64,000 bases of DNA. It comes from Paenibacillus sp. FSL R5-0517 (GTDB taxonomy: Bacteria; Bacillota; Bacilli; Paenibacillales; Paenibacillaceae). Both the position numbers and the translations under genes were made by a program. This document shows positions 59,612 to 64,000 of this stretch, in pieces (the first letter of the stretch is position 1; each line of letters opens with the position of its first letter). The notes beneath the pieces are model-generated. The model did no database searches. It saw only the letters and a list, made by a program, of their open reading frames with translations, and was not told the origin of the DNA. The stretch is taken from assembly GCF_037974355.1 (NCBI RefSeq), contig NZ_CP150235.1, positions 2,728,001-2,792,000 of the forward strand, given 5' to 3'.

Positions 59612-60057
59612 CGTGTAAACTCGATATTTTTACTTATTTTTCCACTTAATAATTGCACAAAAACTAAAGGATTTTGCTTCTCTATTATCGAATACAATAT
59701 GAATAACAGCGGCTAGAGAAAGGGTAATCTTACCCGAAACTTGATGTCGATGTTTTCCAGTAAGATTCCCCAGTCCGTTTCGTGTTTAATGTTAAATAGG
59801 AGTATTCTATTTCATTGCTCACGAGCTACATCTTAAGTTCTTCATTTAACATTCACCTCTGTAAGTCAGTCAAGGCAATTCTACACCGCATCATCTCTAT
59901 CTCAGGCTTCACAATCAAAAAGTTCAACTTCAATAAGACTTATCCGGTTACACATCTGTACAGCATGCTCCTAATCATGACAACAGTGTCCACACAACAG
60001 AATATCGATTATGGGCTCTGAAATGAATCAGAACGAATGCACGTGGAGGAGGCTGTA
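59612..60057 (+). other. Long region upstream of glgC with leader-like hairpins
   Basis: The 446 bases contain a perfect GGGTAA/TTACCC hairpin (59722-59735), a longer-range CGAAAC/GTTTCG pairing (59735-59740 with 59777-59782) and a TACAAT -10-like box (about 59693). A 68-codon frame at 59815-60021 starts with TTG, has no ribosome site and looks random. If the TACAAT box is real, glgC has an unusually long 5' leader. Confidence 0.4.
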
Positions 60058-61230
60058 ATGATGGCGAAAAAAGAAGTTGTAGCGATGCTACTTGCCGGAG
60101 GGCAAGGGAAGAGGTTAAAAGGATTAACGAAATCACTGGCTAAGCCGGCAGTATATTTTGGCGGTACGTACCGAATTATTGATTTTCCGCTAAGTAACTG
60201 CTCTAACTCGGGTATTGATACAGTGGGCGTATTAACTCAATATGAACCACTTGTCCTGCACTCCTATATTGGTATTGGCAGTGACTGGGATCTGGACCGT
60301 AAAAATGGCGGAGTATACGTACTTCCTCCCCATGAACGTGAAGACGGAAGCAGTTGGTACCGTGGTACAGCAGATGCCATCTTCCGTAACCTGAACTTTA
60401 TTGAACAATTCGATCCTGAGCACGTGCTCATTTTGTCAGGGGATCATATCTATAAGATGGACTACGAAAAAATGCTCCAGTATCACAAAGATAAAGATGC
60501 GGATTGCACCATATCGGTCATTGATGTCTCATTGGAAGAAGCCAGCCGATTCGGGGTGCTGAACACCAACGATGACTATAGCATCTATGAATTTGAAGAA
60601 AAACCTCCTGAACCCAAGAGCACACTCGCTTCCATGGGTATCTATCTCTTCAAGTGGGATGTACTGAAACGTTTCCTGATCCAGGATGAACAACAGGCAT
60701 CCACCTCCTATGACTTTGGTAAAGATATTATTCCTTTGTTGCTTGAAAACGAAAAATCCTTATATGCATACCCATTTGAAGGTTACTGGAAAGACGTAGG
60801 TACCATTCGCAGTCTGTGGGAATCCAATATGGACCTGTTGGACGAAGACACACCGTTTAATCTGAATGATCCGGACTGGCGTATCTTTACACGTAATCCG
60901 AACCAACCTGCACAATACATCTCACCTTCGGCGAAGGTTCGCAATTGTATTATTAGTGAAGGCAGTATTGTGCACGGCGAGGTCAACCATTCCGTCCTCT
61001 TCTACGGGGTAGACGTTGGGGAGAACAGCGCTGTTATCGATTCGGTCATCATGCCAAGAGTGAAAATCGGGCAAAATGTGCGCATTTACCGAGCTATTAT
61101 CGCAGAAGGATTGGTTATTCCTGATGGAACACAGATTTCGCCTGCACCGGAAGATGAGAGTGATATATTGCTCGTCGATCAGGAAGAACTGGAACGTCAG
61201 CTTCGCCAAGGAATAACCAGCAAGGCCTAA
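60058..61230 (+). CDS. glgC: Glucose-1-phosphate adenylyltransferase
   Basis: A 390-residue ADP-glucose pyrophosphorylase, the committed step of glycogen synthesis. The N-terminal nucleotide site is '[20 protein letters not shown]', then '[17 protein letters not shown]', 'GTADAIFRN', '[11 protein letters not shown]' and 'FEEKPPEP'; a left-handed beta-helix of hexapeptide repeats forms the C-terminus ('[19 protein letters not shown]' in part). Two tandem ATGs (60058, 60061) follow GGAGGAGG. glgD follows after 26 bases; in Firmicutes the GlgC-GlgD pair forms the active hetero-oligomer. Confidence 0.96.
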   Translation: MMAKKEVVAMLLAGGQGKRLKGLTKSLAKPAVYFGGTYRIIDFPLSNCSNSGIDTVGVLTQYEPLVLHSYIGIGSDWDLDRKNGGVYVLPPHEREDGSSWYRGTADAIFRNLNFIEQFDPEHVLILSGDHIYKMDYEKMLQYHKDKDADCTISVIDVSLEEASRFGVLNTNDDYSIYEFEEKPPEPKSTLASMGIYLFKWDVLKRFLIQDEQQASTSYDFGKDIIPLLLENEKSLYAYPFEGYWKDVGTIRSLWESNMDLLDEDTPFNLNDPDWRIFTRNPNQPAQYISPSAKVRNCIISEGSIVHGEVNHSVLFYGVDVGENSAVIDSVIMPRVKIGQNVRIYRAIIAEGLVIPDGTQISPAPEDESDILLVDQEELERQLRQGITSKA

Positions 61231-61256
61231 TTGAAGTCAAAAGGACGGTGCATGCG

Positions 61257-62360
61257 ATGAAACAATTGATCGGAGTTATTAACCTTGACCATGAACTTGA
61301 GGAATTGAAGGAATTGACGTACTTTCGCTGCGGAGCCGCGGTGCCTTATGCCGGGCGTTACCGTCTGATCGATTTTGTTCTATCCAATATGATGAATGCA
61401 GGGATTGAGAGTATAGGTGTATTTGTACGGCGAAAATATCGCTCGTTGATGGACCATCTTGGTGATGGGAAGCCTTGGGATCTGGATCGTAAGCATGGGG
61501 GCATGTTTATTTTGCCACCAGACTGGAACGATCCAACAGACACATCACAGGGGGATTTGCAGCATTTTCATAATAATTTGGACTTTTTCCACAGAGGTGC
61601 AGGACAGTATGTTGTGCATGCAGGTAGTCGCCATGTGACCAAAGCAGACCTCCAGGATGTCTACAGGTATCACATCAGCAAAGGAGCGGACGTTACACTG
61701 GTCTGCAAAAAAGTGGATCAACTGCTGCCTGAGCATGACGCCTGTGTCAAAGTTGACCATGACGGGGACGGTAATGTGGTGGACATTCACCAAAGCGCTA
61801 ATCACCCGAATATATATACAGAAATTTTCATCATGGAAAAAGAATTGTTCTTGCGCCAGGTGCAGCGCTGTATTGATCATGGCGAGAGCCATTTCTTCCG
61901 GGATGTGATTCAAAAAAATCCGGATGGATTGAATATCGCTGCGTATGCATATGATGGCTATCACGCAGTCATCAATTCCATTGACAGTTATTATCGCAAC
62001 AGTATGGATCTGCTCAACACAGGGCAATATGAACAACTGTTCAAGGAAGATCCGATCCAAACCAAAATCAAATATGAAGCGCCTGCCAAATACCTGGATA
62101 CCGCCAATGTTAAACATTCCCTCCTTGCCAACGGTTGCATTGTGGGTGGAGAGGTGGAGGACAGCATTCTGTTCCGTGGTGTACAGGTGGCCAAAGGTGC
62201 CAAAATCAAAGGTTCCATTATCATGCAGAAATGTTACATTGGTGAAGGGACAGTGCTTGAGAACGTCATTTTGGATAAAGACGTGAAGCTGACCGGAGGA
62301 CAGACGCTGATCGGTGACCGGTCGAATCCATACATTTTAGCGAAAAGCACTATTATCTAA
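61257..62360 (+). CDS. glgD: Glucose-1-phosphate adenylyltransferase subunit GlgD
   Basis: A 367-residue paralogue of GlgC with the same fold, but a changed active site: 'GAAVPYAGRYRLIDFVLSNM' in place of the substrate loop, and no 'GGxGxRL' loop at the N-terminus ('MKQLIGVINLDHELEELKEL'). GlgD typically has no or low activity alone and raises the activity of GlgC. The C-terminal hexapeptide repeats are kept. The ATG at 61257 follows AAGGA; the upstream GTG at 61248 is too close to that site. It probably shares a transcript with glgC. Confidence 0.94.
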   Translation: MKQLIGVINLDHELEELKELTYFRCGAAVPYAGRYRLIDFVLSNMMNAGIESIGVFVRRKYRSLMDHLGDGKPWDLDRKHGGMFILPPDWNDPTDTSQGDLQHFHNNLDFFHRGAGQYVVHAGSRHVTKADLQDVYRYHISKGADVTLVCKKVDQLLPEHDACVKVDHDGDGNVVDIHQSANHPNIYTEIFIMEKELFLRQVQRCIDHGESHFFRDVIQKNPDGLNIAAYAYDGYHAVINSIDSYYRNSMDLLNTGQYEQLFKEDPIQTKIKYEAPAKYLDTANVKHSLLANGCIVGGEVEDSILFRGVQVAKGAKIKGSIIMQKCYIGEGTVLENVILDKDVKLTGGQTLIGDRSNPYILAKSTII

Positions 62361-62465
62361 AGCCCGCACGTAACCGATATCTTCTATAAATATATATAAA
62401 ATAAAAATCCTGTAGGATGGATTTAAGGTTCGTAGACGAAAGTTGTTTGGTAAAGAGCCTAGCAG

Positions 62466-62529
62466 TAAGTGAAGGGGACGAAATCGATTCTGAAGAAGCG
62501 TATATTGTCTCCAAATTTCAACCTTTTAC
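62466..62529 (+). repeat. Degraded left part of an older inverted-end repeat, interrupted by copy 3
   Basis: 'CTGAAGAAGCG', 'TCTCCAAATTTCAACCTTTT' correspond to 'CTGAAGAAGCG' and 'TCACCGGATTTAACCTTTAA' of intact copies. The matching right part resumes at 62724. Confidence 0.65.
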
Positions 62530-62723
62530 TATATAAATTAAACTTAAACATTTACACAAAACGGAGAGGACAGAAAGAACCTGAAGAAGCGGAGCGTTCG
62601 CCTTTATCCCCGGATTTTTCCTTTTAAAAAAAGGAATCAAAAAAATCTGGGGATAACAGTGATCGGAAGGTTATTCTGTCATCGGAGTGGCCAGTGTGAA
62701 TATTATTTAGTTCAATGTATATA
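62530..62723 (+). mobile_element. MITE-like element, copy 3 (194 bp)
   Basis: The left end TATATAAATTAAACTTAAAC is the inverted counterpart of the right end TTTAGTTCAATGTATATA. The interior shares 'GAGAGGACAGAAAGAACCTG', 'GAAGCGGAGCGTTCGCCTTT', 'CTGGGGATAACAG' and 'CTGTCATCGGAGTGGCCAGT' with copies 1 and 2. Non-coding. Its length is within 2 bp of copy 1. Confidence 0.87.
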
Positions 62724-62800
62724 GGTAATCGAGAAAATTTGGAGACAACAGCGATCATAAGAACGATTCGTCACCGTAACGGCCACTTTGCACAATGTTG
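62724..62800 (+). repeat. Degraded right part of the older inverted-end repeat
   Basis: 'GGTAATCGAGAAAATTTGGA' and 'GACAACAGCGATCA' continue the older copy exactly where copy 3 interrupted it (intact form: GGGAATCAAAAAATCTGGGG, ATAACAGCGATC); 'GTCACCGTAACGGCCACTTT' matches the right end in degraded form. Confidence 0.65.
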
Positions 62801-62859
62801 AGCAACGGAGTGTATGAACCGCCATCATCCTGCAGGGTTTCCCCGGGAGGAACCTACTT

Positions 62860-64000
62860 TTGTTTGACAACAAAGAAACGTTCAAGAGTATCTTTACACG
62901 GAATTTGGTCAGCAAATTGGGCAAACCGATTGAAGAAGCCACACAGGAAGACGTGTACCATGTACTGGGAAGCATGATCCGTGAATATGCAGGACAGGAT
63001 TGGGCAGCGTCGAATCAGGGGTTCAAGCAGCGCCAGGATAAACAGGTCTATTACTTCTCGCTGGAATTCCTGATTGGACGTCTGCTCGGCAACAATCTGC
63101 TGAATGTAAACGAGTTGGAACTCGTCCGTGATAGTCTGGCGGAGCTGGGTTTTTCCTTGGAAGAGGTAGAAGAACAGGAGGCAGATGCAGGACTCGGTAA
63201 CGGAGGTCTGGGACGACTCGCTGCCTGTTTCCTGGATTCACTCGCATCACTCGGATATGCAGGACATGGTTGTGGCATTCGATACAAATACGGTTTGTTT
63301 GAGCAAAAAATCATCAATGGCAATCAGGTAGAGCTACCCGACAATTGGCTGGATAAGGGCAATGAATGGGAAGTCCGCCGTCCAGACAAAAAAGTGGAAG
63401 TGCAGTTCTGGGGCCGGGTAGAAGCTCACGAGCAAGATGGGGAATATCAATTTGTTACCAAAGATGCCGAAGCGGTTGTAGCCATTCCCTATGACGTGCC
63501 TGTCATCGGTTATGGTCAAACGCATGTGAACACATTGCGGCTATGGAGTGCTGAACCGAAGCGTGAGACTTCACTTGACACCCCATCGAACTACTACGGT
63601 TATCTGGATTATAGCCGTTCCGTTGAATCGATCTCCGAATTCCTGTATCCGGATGATTCCCAGTACGAGGGAAAGCTGCTGCGATTGAAGCAGCAATACT
63701 TCATGTGTTCAGCAGGCGTACAGAGTGCCTTGCGTACGTTTAACAAGCTGGAGCTACCGTATGATCGTTTGCCAGATAAAGTGGCCTTCCACATTAATGA
63801 CACACATCCAACTTTGGTTATACCGGAACTGATGCGCATCCTGATTGATGTGAAGGGTTATGGCTGGGATGAAGCATGGGACATCACAACGCGTACTGTA
63901 TCGTATACCAATCATACAACACTGAGTGAGGCGCTTGAGAAATGGCCTGTAGCCATGATCAGCAAGCTGCTGCCGCGGATCTACATGATCATTGAAGAGA
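62860..64000 (+). CDS. glgP: Glycogen/starch/alpha-glucan phosphorylase (partial, runs off the window)
   Basis: The first 380 codons of a family GT35 phosphorylase, which releases glucose 1-phosphate from glycogen. It begins with TTG ('FDNKETFKSIFTRNL'), with GGGAGG 9 bases upstream. Recognisable motifs are 'YYFSLEFLIGRLLGNNLLN', 'GLGNGGLGRLAACFLDSLA' (glucan and PLP-phosphate region), 'GIRYKYGLFEQKI' and 'VAFHINDTHPTLVIPELMR'. The PLP-lysine region lies beyond the window. It follows glgC-glgD after 499 bases filled mainly by the nested repeat elements, so it probably has its own promoter. Confidence 0.95.
   Translation, partial: MFDNKETFKSIFTRNLVSKLGKPIEEATQEDVYHVLGSMIREYAGQDWAASNQGFKQRQDKQVYYFSLEFLIGRLLGNNLLNVNELELVRDSLAELGFSLEEVEEQEADAGLGNGGLGRLAACFLDSLASLGYAGHGCGIRYKYGLFEQKIINGNQVELPDNWLDKGNEWEVRRPDKKVEVQFWGRVEAHEQDGEYQFVTKDAEAVVAIPYDVPVIGYGQTHVNTLRLWSAEPKRETSLDTPSNYYGYLDYSRSVESISEFLYPDDSQYEGKLLRLKQQYFMCSAGVQSALRTFNKLELPYDRLPDKVAFHINDTHPTLVIPELMRILIDVKGYGWDEAWDITTRTVSYTNHTTLSEALEKWPVAMISKLLPRIYMIIEE

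Noticed and set aside
59815-60021. A 68-codon plus-strand frame before glgC
   Set aside because: It starts with TTG without a ribosome site, and its composition looks like translated AT-rich non-coding sequence.
62361-62859. A riboswitch before glgP
   Set aside because: The region is explained by nested inverted-end repeat copies; I recognise no known riboswitch core.
1-64000. CRISPR arrays, tRNA or rRNA genes, prophage modules
   Set aside because: I saw no regularly spaced short repeats, no cloverleaf or CCA-ended tRNA-like sequence, no rRNA signature and no phage structural genes. The only dispersed repeat is the inverted-end element family.

Overview
The window looks like chromosomal DNA of a Paenibacillus-type Firmicute: Shine-Dalgarno sites are strong (GGAGG), some genes start with GTG or TTG, GC content is moderate, and there is a spore-coat transglutaminase (tgl), a glgC-glgD pair, YesM/YesN-type two-component regulation of a sugar ABC operon, a CYP102-type fused P450 and Fur/CcpA/Rex-like boxes. 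About 55 protein genes are supported, including one 30-residue small ORF. I see no tRNA, rRNA, CRISPR array, prophage or intact transposase gene.

Layout. 0-7.6 kb: a YqiG-like flavin oxidoreductase, a DeoR regulator, an OsmC-family protein, DUF2062, an AEC transporter, a lactonase-fold protein, and the formaldehyde-fixing pair hxlA-hxlB followed by hxlR. 8-10.5 kb: an M3 oligopeptidase and a DUF2500 protein. 10.7-16.1 kb: rhaB, a second DeoR regulator and lutABC, which can be read as a rhamnose-to-lactate module. 16.3-20.3 kb: a glutathione peroxidase and a bifunctional P450/reductase. 21.5-31.2 kb (minus strand): sensor kinase, response regulator, two permeases, a binding lipoprotein and a six-hairpin glycosidase, preceded by a Gfo/Idh/MocA dehydrogenase that diverges from an AraC regulator. 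32-38 kb: RidA, GNAT, an APH-type kinase, a 739-residue methyltransferase, a histidine phosphatase, a DEDDh exonuclease and a small protein. 38-41 kb: a Fur-controlled iron-siderophore binding lipoprotein and an AraC regulator fused to a homologous binding domain. 41-51 kb: a frameshifted small secreted protein, a decayed pyruvate phosphate dikinase homologue, an LTA-synthase-type protein, a flavin monooxygenase, a phosphoesterase, a 2Fe-2S protein, ppaC and a stand-alone IF-3-like protein. 51-59.5 kb: tgl, a four-PAS hybrid kinase, a KhtT N-domain-only protein, DUF3153, a small membrane peptide, a second M3 peptidase and an iron alcohol dehydrogenase behind a Rex/Fnr-like box. 60-64 kb: glgC, glgD and the start of glgP, which runs off the window.

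The most unusual structure is a family of roughly 190-230 bp elements with inverted ends, without coding capacity: three full copies (7805, 48825, 62530), a solo right end (13019) and older degraded copies. Every copy lies just upstream of a gene in the same relative orientation. Two full copies appear to have inserted at the same internal site of older copies. Other notable points are a 17-bp tandem duplication that breaks a signal peptide, the dikinase homologue that lacks its phosphohistidine domain and several catalytic residues, and the stand-alone IF-3 paralogue behind a terminator-like hairpin.
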